This document shows positions 30,884 to 41,999 of a stretch of DNA of 64,000 nt, piece by piece. The number at the start of each line of letters is the position of its first letter. Within the stretch, counting starts at the first letter, position 1. The stretch comes from Halichondria panicea (lineage: Eukaryota > Porifera > Demospongiae > Suberitida > Halichondriidae). A program made the position numbers and the translations under genes. Location: positions 1,963,501-2,027,500 of the forward strand of contig NC_087390.1 in assembly GCF_963675165.1 (NCBI RefSeq), in the 5' to 3' direction. The notes under the pieces are model-generated. The model saw nothing but the letters and a program-made list of their open reading frames with translations, was not told the DNA's origin and did no database searches.

Positions 30884-32927
30884 TCAAGCACAGATGTAGG
30901 TGTTGACTTGATCCAGACACTCTTGATCTTTTGGACAAGGATCACTCACACAGTCATCATCATCTGTCGTATACTTATAATAAATTATAGGTTTAATTGT
31001 TACAGTACAACAATTGCAAGATAGAGCATTCACCCGGTGTGCGTTGAGCTTCATTGCACACGCAGCGGCGGCAAAAGGGATACAATAACTTTTTCACCAT
31101 AATGACCTTATATATCATTATATGGGGAATGATCGTAAATCGGGAATGATAGTGAATCTATACAGCAACGATTAGATCGATTAGAAAACAGTGTTTTTTG
31201 TCACTTTCGAAGATCGCCGCCTACTATAAATTATAACTAGCCTATTATTTCAACTACTGTCTCATTAGCAGTTAATTAAGCAGTCCATGAAAGTGTCTAG
31301 TTCGCTCAAACAGCTCATTTTTGTGCACACATACACACTATACTACCCCTGCTGCGCGCACGGGGTAATTAACACAAAATGAGTCGTGCATGTGTATGTA
31401 TACAATGTTTCATAGCAGTTTCTTGCACATGATGCATGAATGCGCTATACCTCTAAAGTAGAGACTGAGACCGTGCTTGGGATCTGGAGTGTTACAGCGA
31501 GAATCGTACAGAAGATCAACTCCAAAACGACCAGAACTTCCATAGCTTGTAGAAAAGGTCGTAAGACACATCCCGTGACCCATACTCAGAGAACTGTAAC
31601 AGTCACAGTTGTCATCATCCAACAAAAGAGAACGCACGCCATTCTGAACTCTGTACATAAAGCTGTCTTGGGCTGCATTCGGTTGTGGTCCTGCATTCAA
31701 ATCCATACTGATAAATGGTTGGGAATACATAGACTGCCAGGGTTTTATCCATGCAGGAGGGAGGGGGGAACTTCTCCGCTATAAACACTTAAACCCCCCC
31801 TCTCTAAACAGTCTATATATATATAGCTCCCCCTCTTGAAAATTCTTAGAGCTTCGGGGTCGTTTTTGCTCGGGGGAGGACCCCTGCATGGACCCTCAAT
31901 ATGATAGTCATGCCTGCATGTCTGTAGTGCATGCATGGCGACTATACCTGAATTTTGCTACAATTGAATCTCTGCACATGCATACATGTGAGCAGGCTTG
32001 TATCATGCAGGAGTTCATAAAGATGTGAATGAAAGATTCCTTTATGAACTCCTGCCTGCATGTATCTAAAATTCTATACGGGTAGTCCAATATAAAACTA
32101 TCCAGACCTCACCTGCTATCACTAGAGGGTTCCATGTTTGACTGTTTACTACTTTTTGATCCCGATGGTGATAGAAAGCATTCCATGCTGCATGAGCTGT
32201 AGGATTCCTGGGATCAAATTGCCACCTATTTTGTGGGCATTTAATAAAATAATGTACATGCACTTTTTGTTTTCTGTGTCTCAATTAAGTGAATTACCTA
32301 TATATTGTACCCGCTGAATCAAATGCAAGTAGTTCAGTATCTGCTTCGTCCAGTGCACCGGGCAAGCGGCCAAAGCAGTAGCTAGCATTTACATCACAAG
32401 CTCCATAGGGCACTATAAAAACACATCAAGTACATATACTGTAATACTGTTATTGTATAAGCAACTTGTATGCACATGCATATGGAAACAAACCTCCAAG
32501 GACATCTATTTCGGTGTCAGGCCACCCACTGATAGGAGTGTACCACCAAAACCTGGTCCAGCGAGTACCATCGAGGATCAGAGAAGGCATGTTGTCTATA
32601 TACATGCAGTATATATACCAGAAGTAAACATTTCTGAAACTATGTACGTACAATAATTTTATATTGAAACTTACATGGACGTTTGATATTTGTGTTCACT
32701 GTCGAGCATTTGTCGTGGAGTTTTTGTATGTCAGATTTTAGTCCAACGATTTCTTTTACCGCCTCTACCATCCCAGTGCATATGCAAGGTGGGTTGTTGA
32801 GGGTCAGCTCAGTGCGACAGTAACAGCTTCCATCTGAATTCTCCATTGTAGTAAGTGAACTTTTACTGATGCATATTTGAGATACAAACAAGATGATCAC
32901 CAACACTACACTTGCCCTGAAATACAT
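30884..32927 (-). CDS. Secreted protein with Cys-rich N-terminus and C-terminal EGF-like domain
   Basis: Six exons (32927-32675, 32595-32494, 32412-32298, 32225-32113, 31690-31451, 30963-30884), all phases matching, give about 300 residues. A clear signal peptide (FRASVVLVIILFVSQICIS) starts the protein. A short Cys cluster (CYCRTEL...CIC) and a heptad-like stretch follow. A Trp/Tyr-rich globular part comes next (TRWTRFWWYTP, CFGRLPGALDEAD, FDPRNPTAHAAW). The last exon encodes an EGF-like module (DDDDCVSDPCPKDQEC). Probably extracellular matrix or a secreted oligomer. I do not recognise the central domain. The exon 5 acceptor at 31692-31691 was chosen because it alone keeps phase. Confidence 0.65.
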
Positions 32928-34968
32928 TATGCATGCATAAATTTAAGACAAGTTCTATAATGAAGAATTTGTAATTTATGTTTCATTATAAGTCAAGTAT
33001 ATGCCGGAATATTTGACTGCTTCTCTTGCATTCTGTTCCTATGTTTCATACATATATATACATGCATGCATGTATACATATAACTTGTTTCATATATTCT
33101 TTGTATACATGTATACATTTACTGTTCCTATGTTTCATACGTACAGTATTCCCATACTGCATTTCCAATGTTTCATACACATATATTTGTGTTACTATAT
33201 TCTGCATGCTCTTCCTATGTTTTCAACGTTTCATATACTTATACATGTGTTCCTGTTGTATGAGTGTGGCCCAACCAGAAGGAGGTCGCGTTCGGGTTGC
33301 AAGCCTACATCAGGATTTGTCTTACTGTACTATATGAATTGAACAGTGCATGTATACTAGTATCTTTTTATATATTTAAAAGTGGCTAACTGCATGACTT
33401 GACCGCAGCTAAGCCACAGCATTAGGCCCTGATAAATTATGCTCGGAATAATTTTAGCATAAATAGGTGAATAATTGGGAATAATAGGCATCAATGTCCA
33501 TTTTTGGTAAAGATCATTACATTAAGTTTTGCATAAGGATGTTCTTGTGGTAAAAGTGTCTCATGAATCAGCCGCCCTTCGTTTAGGAAGACTTAATTTT
33601 TTGAGTGTCGGAATATTTTTCATGTCTGCGAGAAAATACAGAATCATAATTATATCTTGCATGATCAGTTGCATGTGTGTTGTGTTTATATAATTATACG
33701 TCTTAACTTCAGATTTTTATGAGAATAATCGGATTTTTTATGAGAATAATAGGCACATTTTCAAGAATTAAAGAATAGAATAATGGGTGAAAAAAAGCAT
33801 AATTTATCAGGGCCTACGTACACAGCATTGGACGATGATAGAATTTACATGCATCGCAGTTGCACAGCTAGATGCCTATTATCGACCATATATAATATAA
33901 TTATGTGCAATCTGATAATTGGGCTGCAACTATATATCATGTATAATTATTGTATGTAGACTTGCAACTTGCCATCCCTTCTTATACGTAGAGGTTAAGC
34001 CATGCCAAACTACATGTATTCGTATGTATCATTTTCCACTATTGATAATTCATACCAGTCATGTCACTCATGTGTTCCTACATTTGTTCCTACTATTGAT
34101 ATGTTTCATACATGTGTTCCTACTGTTCCTACATTTTATATGTTTTCAAACATTTCCTACGTATTATATTCCTATCTTAGATACTATTCCTATACCTTAT
34201 GGCTTTATTGCATGGGGAAACAGGTAGATCTGGATCTAATGTGCAAATTGCAGTATAAACTCAGCCGAAGCCACTGCACACACACATATAGATTATAACT
34301 CCTTATTAAATATATTGGCTTGTATAGTTGGTGGTGGCTCATGCACAAATGAGAACTAATGACCATACCTCTCACACATGCACACACACACACACGCACA
34401 CGCACATGCACACACACACATGCATGCACACATGCACACGTGCTCGAGGGTCACCAATATTGACAGGTACTTCAAAACACATGCAATACATGCTGCGCTC
34501 ATCTCAATAATAGTGCCACTTACTTGTAGTGGGAGGAGAGGTAGTGATGACTCCAGCCACTGAAACACAGCACAATGTAGTAAAAGGATGAGAACACCGA
34601 CCCACTTACCTAACTGCACACAGAATGTCATATCTACTCCAGTATTGTCAGGAATCACACAGCAGTAGAAGGCACATGTCATACACCTGCTATATAGTTA
34701 TTGTAATCAGGCCGAGCGTTCCATATTGTAGAGGTTGTCCATTGTGTCAATGCAATCTTTACTGAATGTAACTCTAGATCAATAAATGTGCATGTGACAT
34801 TATAGAATATGCTGTTAGATTGAGGTTGTGCTTTACGAGTTAATTAAGGTTGTTTTCTTAGTATTACTATTAATGGAATACGTACTTGTGTGTGTGTGTG
34901 TGTGTGTAGGATCATCACTGGAGGAGCATACTAGCAGAAACTGAATAGTAATTGCACAACCGTCGTCC
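32928..34968. other. Intergenic repeat-rich stretch
   Basis: I see no gene. The segment carries scattered copies of GTTCCTATGTTTCATAC-like units (33030-33260, 34060-34160), the TA-flanked element at 33425-33814, and CA-rich runs near 34380-34440. Short ORFs here are not supported by any motif. Confidence 0.5.
33425..33814. mobile_element. Non-autonomous inverted-repeat element, TA target
   Basis: It begins GGCCCTGATAAATTATGCT and ends AGCATAATTTATCAGGGCC. The ends are exact complements over 19 bases, flanked by TA on both sides (33423-33424, 33815-33816). The 390-bp interior is AT-rich without a gene. Confidence 0.75.
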
Positions 34969-35256
34969 ATTGTTCTGACTGGAGATGATATTCTAACAAT
35001 TTGTGAGAAGCTGAAAAGTGCAAGCAAGAATTGGTTCAACTTGGGACTGGTTCTCGGGGTGAGCAATTACGAGATCAAGATCGATACCAAGATAACGATC
35101 GCCGCCTATGAAGGTGATAGCCAAGCGTCTTGAAGTCACTGATCTAGAACATCCGATGACATGGCCTTACATATGTGAATATCTAAGGAGGCCTACTGTT
35201 GAGCGTAACATAACGATGGGTGCACCTTACATGATGTTCTACAGACAAACTCTATC
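34969..35256 (+). pseudogene. Death-domain gene relic
   Basis: Two adjoining frames resemble a death domain: LTGDDILTICEKLKSASKNW...LGLVLGVSNYEIK, then after a frameshift near 35115 KRLEVTDLEHPMTWPYICEY and LRRPTVERN. The order and the TW...ICE-LR-PTVERN ending are typical of sponge death-domain proteins. No start codon, intron signal or flanking exon was found, so it is a fragment. Confidence 0.6.
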
Positions 35257-35262
35257 AACTGC

Positions 35263-35425
35263 ACAAACAAGATGATCACCAACATACACTTGCCCTAATA
35301 TATATATATGCATGCAACAGTTCTAATGAAGAATCTGTAACTCATTAAGTCAAGTATGCCGGAATATTCGGCTGTTTCTCTTGCATTCTGTTCCTATGGT
35401 TCATGTTCCTTCATATATTTGTATT
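35263..35425 (-). repeat. Duplicate of the 5' end of the secreted EGF-tailed gene
   Basis: The sequence from CAAACAAGATGATCACC through TGCCGGAATATT to TTGCATTCTGTTCCTATG repeats 32886-33045 with small changes. It carries part of the signal-peptide exon but not the rest of the gene. Confidence 0.75.
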
Positions 35426-35442
35426 ACCCAGCTGTATATAGT

Positions 35443-36011
35443 CTATGTGCTGCAAATTTGTGATTATCGAGCTTAACCAATCATACATTGATCTACTGTG
35501 TTCAGGCTCAAGTTTGCAGCCAAGTACAAAGTGGTGTAGGTAAGAAATAAGGAAAATACCTTTAGAATAAACCTCCTTTCTCTGGTTGAGTATATAGGTT
35601 TTAGAATCACAGGTTTCTCACAGTTTAATATGAGGCTATCGAATTGGTAAAAAGTGTTATATATATCGTTTGCTTTGAATGGTTTGTTTGCTGTTAACTA
35701 TGCAATGCTCGAGTTAGTTTATATGCTCAACATGCGAAGATTATTTGTTGTGTATATGTTATTAATTGTGTGACCGCTTCAATTGCTGGTGTTTATGGAA
35801 GCGGCCGGTGCAGCAATTCACCCAAACAATGGTACTGATATTGTTTTGGAATCAAGGCCGCTATATCCGTCTGCTTGGATTCATCCTGTACTGCCTCCTA
35901 TAGCTCGCTGGTACAAGGACTACAATGCACACAAAGTGGTGAAGGAGGTCTATGATTGATATCTAACACCTCGTAATCTAGACGACTGATTATGGAGACA
36001 AAGAAAATGTA
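35443..36011 (+). pseudogene. Decayed transporter copy D
   Basis: Patches match the intact transporter at 36903-38447 in order: GATTATCGAGC, CTCAAGTTTGCAGCCAA, AACATGCGAAGATTATTTG, GAATCAAGGCCGCTAT, GGAGGTCTATGATtGATATC and the downstream TTATGGAGACAAAGAAAATG. They are separated by deletions and stops. Its 3' flank is interrupted by a MITE at 36012. Confidence 0.8.
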
Positions 36012-36556
36012 TACCGTTGGTGCACATTTTTGTATGAAATACCTATCAAACATTCATATCATATAGCTCAGGGTTAATTTTTCCTAGACAACTGCAAATA
36101 GTTAATAATTATAGTGCTCCTGGTTACCATGGAGTTGTCTGCTCCCTCCTGGGTGGAGAAGATGCCCAACTCTGTCTCAGTCAGTTTGAATAGCTCCTCT
36201 GCAGAGTACAGTGGGTAGATTCATTAATGGTGGTATTCATTGAGAGCACATTACTTGTTGAGCTAACAGACACTGACACATGAGGTGAGAACCAATAACA
36301 CTGAAATCTGCCCACTTGCCAACCAACACACACGTACAAGAGCTGCTGTATCTAAACACAGTTAACTTTTAGGAATCACAAAACAAGCATCAACTTCACT
36401 ATCTTTTATTCCCACTTTTATCATTCTTTTGTAGTGACGTTGAATCTATTGCAGTAAAATAATTTCGTTGTTTTAATTTTTGTATGATGCTCTTCAATAC
36501 ATATAATTATACGAACATTTCCACCATACGGAAATATTAAAACCCACTATACGGTA
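36012..36556. mobile_element. Probable MITE of the TACCGTATAG family next to transporter copy D
   Basis: The left end TACCGTTGGTGCACATTTT and right end CCCACTATACGGTA match the family. The right interior (ATGATGCTCTTCAATACA) matches the 14531-14701 copy. The 36120-36350 part is unrelated to other copies and may be a further insertion. Confidence 0.45.
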
Positions 36557-36902
36557 TTTTTAGCTGTCTTTTTTTCCCCGTCTAACAATTCAAAGTGATA
36601 CCGAAATGTAGCAGTTCATTAGCCATCATGTTACCGTTAGTAGAATATACGTTAACAAAATAAAGTCACAAATGTTTTTCTTAAGGTACTGATAGATATG
36701 ATGATAATAATCTATCATTTTCATTGTTTACAGAGTCTATCTTCACTTATTTGATACACAAAATTAATATTGTCCTAATGTATGGTACCCTATAATACCA
36801 GACAGTCTCTTAGTTTACCACTTGTTTCATTAGAGTAACAATACTGCATCACTGATAACCACTTGACAGTTGTCTACTATATAGACTGAACAGCTAGTCG
36901 AA

Positions 36903-38447
36903 ATGAGTATCTGTAAATACAGAGTGAGAAAGTTCTATTCAAAGGGAGCCTACCTTGTGCTAGCTTGGGCACTGCTGGCGAGTGCTACTACTATTGCTAG
37001 CTTTAACGTAATCAAGACACTCTTAACAGACTATCCTGATTGGCTAGTCACAATAACACTGGCATTTTTTATGCCAATAATATTTTGTCTCGGATTTTTA
37101 GCCAATTACAAGCTTCAAGATTACACAATAGCAAGGATCGGAAGTATCACCATGTTTCTTGTAACAATTGTTTTCAGCATATACGTCCTAATCCTCGGCC
37201 CTGGAATAGAATATGGTTTTGGAAAGTACAGGCTCATTAACGAAGTCATATTTTGTATAATGCTTTGTGTGTTTTTGGTGGCATTGACATGTTTCACCTG
37301 CGTACTACAGCTTGCTTTGGATCAGATGCCTGATGCTTCATCTTCTAGTATCACTAGTTTTATCGCTTGGATTGTGTTCAGTATAAGTGCCGGTAGCTGG
37401 TTTGGAGATTTTGGACAATATATGGTATTGAAAGGTAACTGCTTTGGTCTAATTATTGATTCAATCAGTAGTATCCAGATTTATAGTCTGTGTCCAGTTT
37501 TATTTGCAAGTCTTATTCTTGTTCTCAACCTCCTTTTCGCTAAAAGCTGGTTGATTATCGAGCCTAACCCACCAAAATCTTTTAAAATCATTTATCAGGT
37601 TCTCAAGTTTGCAGCCAAACACAAAGCTCCCCTCAATCGCAGTGCTCTCACATACTGGGAGGAAGACATACCTTCAAGAATGGACCTAGGAAAGTCGAGA
37701 TATGGTGGACCATTCACTACAGAGGAAGTTGAAGATGTGAAATCAATTCTACGAATGTTTGCTATGAGCCTACCCTTGTGGTTAATCTCGTTTGCACTTG
37801 CTTTTAATCCTATAGTTTATGACAATGTCATTCCATTAAATTTTCCTAATCTCACCAGCTGCACATCTAACATGCTTTTCTCTTTCACGTACAGTAATTA
37901 TTGGTGGAGTATGATCTGTACCCTGGTTAATGAATTCTTTTTCTATCCGCTTTTCAGAGATAGATTTCCAAGTATTCTAAAGAGAATTGGTATTGCTTCC
38001 TTCCTTTCTCTGGTGTTGAGTATTGTATTCATTATAGTGCAATCATTGGAGGTTCTTCACAAAAAGGAGGTAATCACCATTATTTCCTTGATGATGAAAG
38101 GCTTGCTGGGAAATATTTTTTTCTGTGCAATGCTGGAGTTAGTTTGTGCTCAGGCCCCGTACAACATGCGGAGATTATTTGCTGCATGTATGGGTTTACT
38201 TTTTTTGACCTCTGCATATGCTGGCGAATATATAAGTGGTGTAATTCACCCCAAAAATAATACTATGGTACTGATCTTGTTTGGAATCAAGGCCGCTATG
38301 AGTCTGCTTGGATTCATCCTGTATTGCTTCCTGGCTCGCTGGTACAAAAGGAGAGTTAGAGACGAGGACTACAATGCATACAGAGTGGTGGAGGAGGTCT
38401 ATGATCGATATCTAACACCTCGTAACCTAGACGAGAAGATGACTTGA
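36903..38447 (+). CDS. MFS/POT-like (solute carrier family 15-like) transporter, single exon
   Basis: 514 residues without introns, with about 11-12 hydrophobic helices. The central cytoplasmic loop has NRSALTYWEEDIPSRMDLGK and GGPFTTEEVEDVKSILR, which I associate with POT-like transporters of sponges and cnidarians. The C-terminus is RRVRDEDYNAYRVVEEVYDRY. POT members import di/tripeptides or related solutes with protons. The N-terminal ExxER motif of classical peptide carriers is not visible, so substrate is open. It is the only intact copy among at least four here. The ATG at 36903 is the first in frame and precedes the first helix. Confidence 0.7.
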   Translation: MSICKYRVRKFYSKGAYLVLAWALLASATTIASFNVIKTLLTDYPDWLVTITLAFFMPIIFCLGFLANYKLQDYTIARIGSITMFLVTIVFSIYVLILGPGIEYGFGKYRLINEVIFCIMLCVFLVALTCFTCVLQLALDQMPDASSSSITSFIAWIVFSISAGSWFGDFGQYMVLKGNCFGLIIDSISSIQIYSLCPVLFASLILVLNLLFAKSWLIIEPNPPKSFKIIYQVLKFAAKHKAPLNRSALTYWEEDIPSRMDLGKSRYGGPFTTEEVEDVKSILRMFAMSLPLWLISFALAFNPIVYDNVIPLNFPNLTSCTSNMLFSFTYSNYWWSMICTLVNEFFFYPLFRDRFPSILKRIGIASFLSLVLSIVFIIVQSLEVLHKKEVITIISLMMKGLLGNIFFCAMLELVCAQAPYNMRRLFAACMGLLFLTSAYAGEYISGVIHPKNNTMVLILFGIKAAMSLLGFILYCFLARWYKRRVRDEDYNAYRVVEEVYDRYLTPRNLDEKMT

Positions 38448-38779
38448 TTATGGAGACAAAGAAAATGTATATTCTGTAATCGTTATTAGTTCATAGATTT
38501 TATGTACTTGGTACTAAAATTCAATGCCAACAAGTGAAACTAAAAGTTAACAGTTACTAACTCATAATGCTGTGTGCATCATGTACTGTTGTGAACGTAG
38601 CACTGCATGTAGAGTGTATCATAGTATGGTTAGAGGTTTGTTGTATAGTGTTTGTGTTCCTTACTGAGCATTTTCAATACATTTCACCTTGCATGTCTAT
38701 CTTCCTCCTTGCCTTTTTTATTATTCAACTCGATGACAGTTTACATTGTATAACAATAATTACATTTTTGCAGGCCCTA

Positions 38780-38919
38780 CACTGTAAAAAATGGTGTGTG
38801 GTTTTGACGCAAGTGCGTGACTATTGTGGCAATTATCAGGAAAAAACGCAAGAAAAAACGCACATTTGCCACAATAGCCACGCACTCCGTGTCAAAACCA
38901 CACATCATTTTTTACAGTG
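38780..38919. mobile_element. 140-bp palindromic MITE with proven empty site
   Basis: The ends are CACTGTAAAAAATG...CATTTTTTACAGTG (one mismatch region inside), and the whole sequence is nearly self-complementary. TA flanks both sides (38778-38779, 38920-38921). The duplicated segment at 47812-47826 reads GCCCTATTCATTAC with one TA and no insert, i.e. the pre-insertion state. Confidence 0.9.
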
Positions 38920-39454
38920 TATTCATTACTTTACTTCAGCGGTAAACCCCAAATTAAACTTTGAGCCAGGGCTACAATCTACATTGAGGTCTACTGGGGC
39001 ACTTAACTATAATTATGCATTGTTTACATACACAGGCCTGCCATTTTAACAGGATTGACTTGTATAATAATTATGTCTACTGACCATTTTGTGTTTGTGA
39101 ATTTATTGCTTGCAGAATGTGTTCTAATAATACGCTGTTTCCCGTTTTGCTCGCTATGACCTTGGCTTTTTTCAGAGAGCTCTTCTTGCGTCTTCTACTC
39201 CTACCTGCGGAGAAATCAGTGTACTGAATGCACAGATTAATTATAAATCAGTTGGCAATCCGAGGAGGACACAATTAACCTTAGGTGCTATAGGCACTAA
39301 TTCTTAATTCTTTGAACGTTTCATCTTTCAGTCTTTCTTTATAGATAATATATAATTCTTTACATATACTCCACAAATCCTTTCCCACATGCATAGCCAT
39401 AGGTGGGCGTGTGATTAAAAGGTCATAGATCTAATTTAGAATTTAGGCCTAGGT

Positions 39455-39577
39455 CCAGAGGAGGTACGACATCCGCGTGTCATCCGCATGTCTTTAACAC
39501 ACACATCCTTAGGTCAAAGTTCGGAATGTGTGTGTTAAAGACATGCGGATGACACACGGATGTCGTACCTCCTCTGG
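39455..39577. mobile_element. 123-bp palindromic element, CCTAGGT duplication
   Basis: CCAGAGGAGGTACGACATCC is matched by GATGTCGTACCTCCTCTGG at the other end, with further pairing inward. CCTAGGT flanks both sides (39448-39454, 39578-39584). The duplicated block near 48325 lacks it. Confidence 0.75.
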
Positions 39578-39789
39578 CCTAGGTCTATATTTATATAGCT
39601 AGATCTATATATATATCTATATAATTATAGTCTATCGAAAGCTAAATAGGAACTAGATCTACCTATACTACTTCGAAAGCTAAATAGCTAAGCCAACTAT
39701 CTACCTACTTCGAAAGCTAAATAGCTAAGGCTTAATACTATCTATGGCCGCCTAATCTATATGCTCTAACTAACTGTAAGCTCAAGAAA

Positions 39790-40809
39790 ATGGAAAGGCT
39801 AAAGCTGAAGGTGATATTATTACTGTTGCTTTGGCTTGGTGTTGTTACAGTACTATTAGTATTAAGGCATTCTCACACCACGGTAGTCATGATGGAGCAA
39901 TTCCATGTTAATATGGCAGTGGCAACTGAAATTGCACCGACTCGATTTGTGTATCTAACGCAAACAGAACACTGTGTTCCAACTTATTTAAAGTCTCCCG
40001 AAGTGATTGGGGACTCTGAAGCATGTCAGTGTGATGTTATCGTCCTCAGTTACAAAAAAGAGTGCAATGATATATCATTGCCTCATGTCCAATACATACT
40101 CAACTCTAGTAAGTCTACGACCTGGACTGTTGGAAGAAACTTGCTTTATAAAGCAGCCAAGGAAAGGAAAGAAAAGTACATATACTACATTTTCATGGAC
40201 GACGATGTTCAACTGATAATGGCGGATAAAAAAAATACACAGAATCCATGGAGAATGTACGAGGAGTCTCTCAAGACCTTCCAACCAGCAGTAGTTACAA
40301 TACTTATTACGTACGAACGAAGGAGTTTCTCCGATAAAAGTTTTCCTGAGCGATTGAATTGTGAACTCACAGGATATATACAAATATACGTCACGGATGC
40401 AATCTTTAACGCCTTTCACTATCAAGTGATAGACCACATTCTTCCATACACAACAGATTTTGATTCAGTGAGCTGGTGGCACTCACAAGCATATCTTATG
40501 ATCAAGTGTGATATCCTATTTAATGATGAAGTGGTTATCGACCCTCGTATTAAAGTAATAAATTCAAAGCACCGCAACTACCCACGGAAAGAGTTTTTCG
40601 ATGACGTCAAGCAAATTGTTACTGACATTCGATCAGAAACACCAGAAAAGTATCAAAAATCAGTTGAGCCAATTTTGCAGCAATGGTTAACAAATGTTGA
40701 ACAAAAGTTATTGTTAAGGCAACAAACTTGCAAACGTGATCTGTTTGTACATCCATATAGACCATACGAGAATAAGAACTATCCGGGACGTCTGATGCTT
40801 GAGATCTAG
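39790..40809 (+). CDS. Putative type II membrane glycosyltransferase
   Basis: 339 residues in one exon. A basic start (MERLKLK) and a single hydrophobic segment (VILLLLLWLGVVTVLLVL, residues 8-25) give a Golgi-style signal anchor. The lumenal part contains YYIFMDDDVQL (about residue 138), a DxD-type metal/nucleotide-sugar site, and SWWHSQAYLMIKCD further on. This layout is typical of Golgi glycosyltransferases, but I cannot name the family or sugar. There are no introns, as in the neighbouring transporter. A broken copy of its 3' end follows at about 40890. Confidence 0.6.
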   Translation: MERLKLKVILLLLLWLGVVTVLLVLRHSHTTVVMMEQFHVNMAVATEIAPTRFVYLTQTEHCVPTYLKSPEVIGDSEACQCDVIVLSYKKECNDISLPHVQYILNSSKSTTWTVGRNLLYKAAKERKEKYIYYIFMDDDVQLIMADKKNTQNPWRMYEESLKTFQPAVVTILITYERRSFSDKSFPERLNCELTGYIQIYVTDAIFNAFHYQVIDHILPYTTDFDSVSWWHSQAYLMIKCDILFNDEVVIDPRIKVINSKHRNYPRKEFFDDVKQIVTDIRSETPEKYQKSVEPILQQWLTNVEQKLLLRQQTCKRDLFVHPYRPYENKNYPGRLMLEI

Positions 40810-40889
40810 ATTTTGCTTTGACTTCTATTCAACAGCTATAGTTATGTCTTTATGATCATACCAAATTAATGTCTTGTTTTCATCCTGCT

Positions 40890-40970
40890 TGAACCAGTGG
40901 AAAAGCGCATGTTTGTACATTCATATAGTCTAAGACCTTATGAGAATCTGGTTTAAAAAGAACTATCGAA
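40890..40970 (+). pseudogene. Partial copy of the glycosyltransferase 3' end
   Basis: TTTGTACATTCATATAG...TATGAGAA resembles the last 80 bases of the gene ending at 40809 (TTTGTACATCCATATAG...TACGAGAA). It lies 80 bases downstream and ends where transporter copy B begins. Confidence 0.55.
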
Positions 40971-41064
40971 GACAGTGGCATAGATATTTATGACTATGTG
41001 AACATTAATTTCACCAACTGCACATCTAACATGCTTTTCTCCGCCTTCACCTACAGTAATTATT

Positions 41065-41802
41065 TAGCCTCCTTCGCAGCCTCTCCTTTTTCTGTTCTTT
41101 GTCACAGAAGAGAAAATTGGAGGAACAAAGAAAGAAAGAAGGAAGCAACTAAGAAAAAGGAGAGCCTGCCTTGCTAAGTCGCGTGATCCCCTACTGACGT
41201 AGACAAATTTTAACGAGCGTGGGCGAGAGAAAACCTCAATAACTGTCCTCCCACACAGTACTTGGAGCGCATTTACCAGGAACATAATCTGTTATGAACA
41301 GTACAGTACAGTGCAGTAGAGTCAGCCTTCGTGAGACCTTTAGTCAGTAGAGGAAGTATGAAAGACTAGAGTAGAGTAGACTATACTGCTGTAATAATTA
41401 TATATCTACTAATCAAGTGGGTCTGTTCTGAACTCAGGAAAAAAAACTGAGCTAAATTTAGATATTTAGTCTCTTTAGTCTTTACTAGGTAAGCCCTTGT
41501 CTACGATGTTTCCACGCTTGATTCTGGCTTACTATCTACGATGCTAACAGCTTTTATTTAGAGTTTGCAATGCGTAGGCATGCTGTAGCTTTTTGCTCTG
41601 TCAGGCTCCGCCCAGCTAGTGATTGCCCACGTTCATTTTCACTCGTCTACCACTCGTCTACCGTCACGCGACTTAGCAAGGCAGGCTCTCCTTTTTCTTA
41701 GTATCTTCCTTCTTTCTTTCTTTGTTCCTCCAATTCGTCCCGTATTTTATCTTATTGAACTACAGTGACAAAGAACAGAAAAAGGAGGTGCGAAGGAGGC
41801 TA
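41065..41802. mobile_element. Element A: TAGCCTC...GAGGCTA foldback, 9-bp target duplication
   Basis: The left end TAGCCTCCTTCGCAGCCTC and right end GCGAAGGAGGCTA are complementary. The arms extend at least 120 bp (CTCCTTTTTCT...CTTTCTTTC, TTGCTAAGTCGCG). GTAATTATT is duplicated at 41056-41064 and 41803-41811. The intact transporter at about 37896 has a single GTAATTATT at the same place. 738 bp with no transposase gene. Confidence 0.9.
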
Positions 41803-41999
41803 GTAATTATTGGTGGTGGTCTATAATTATGATCAGTATACCGTACGGGTAGAAAATTTCGAGGGTTTAAAATTTCGTGCAATTCAATATTTTGTCTTAT
41901 TTGGAAAATTTCGCGGGTAGTAAATTTCGTGGAAGTTAAATTAAGAGGGTGTGGCATTTATCTCGCGTGAGATACATGCAGTAGACAGCAGTCGAGTAC

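Noticed and set aside
33001-34298. Overlapping Phe/Tyr/Cys-rich ORFs
   Set aside because: They translate GTTCCTATGTTTCATAC-type repeats; no homology recognised.
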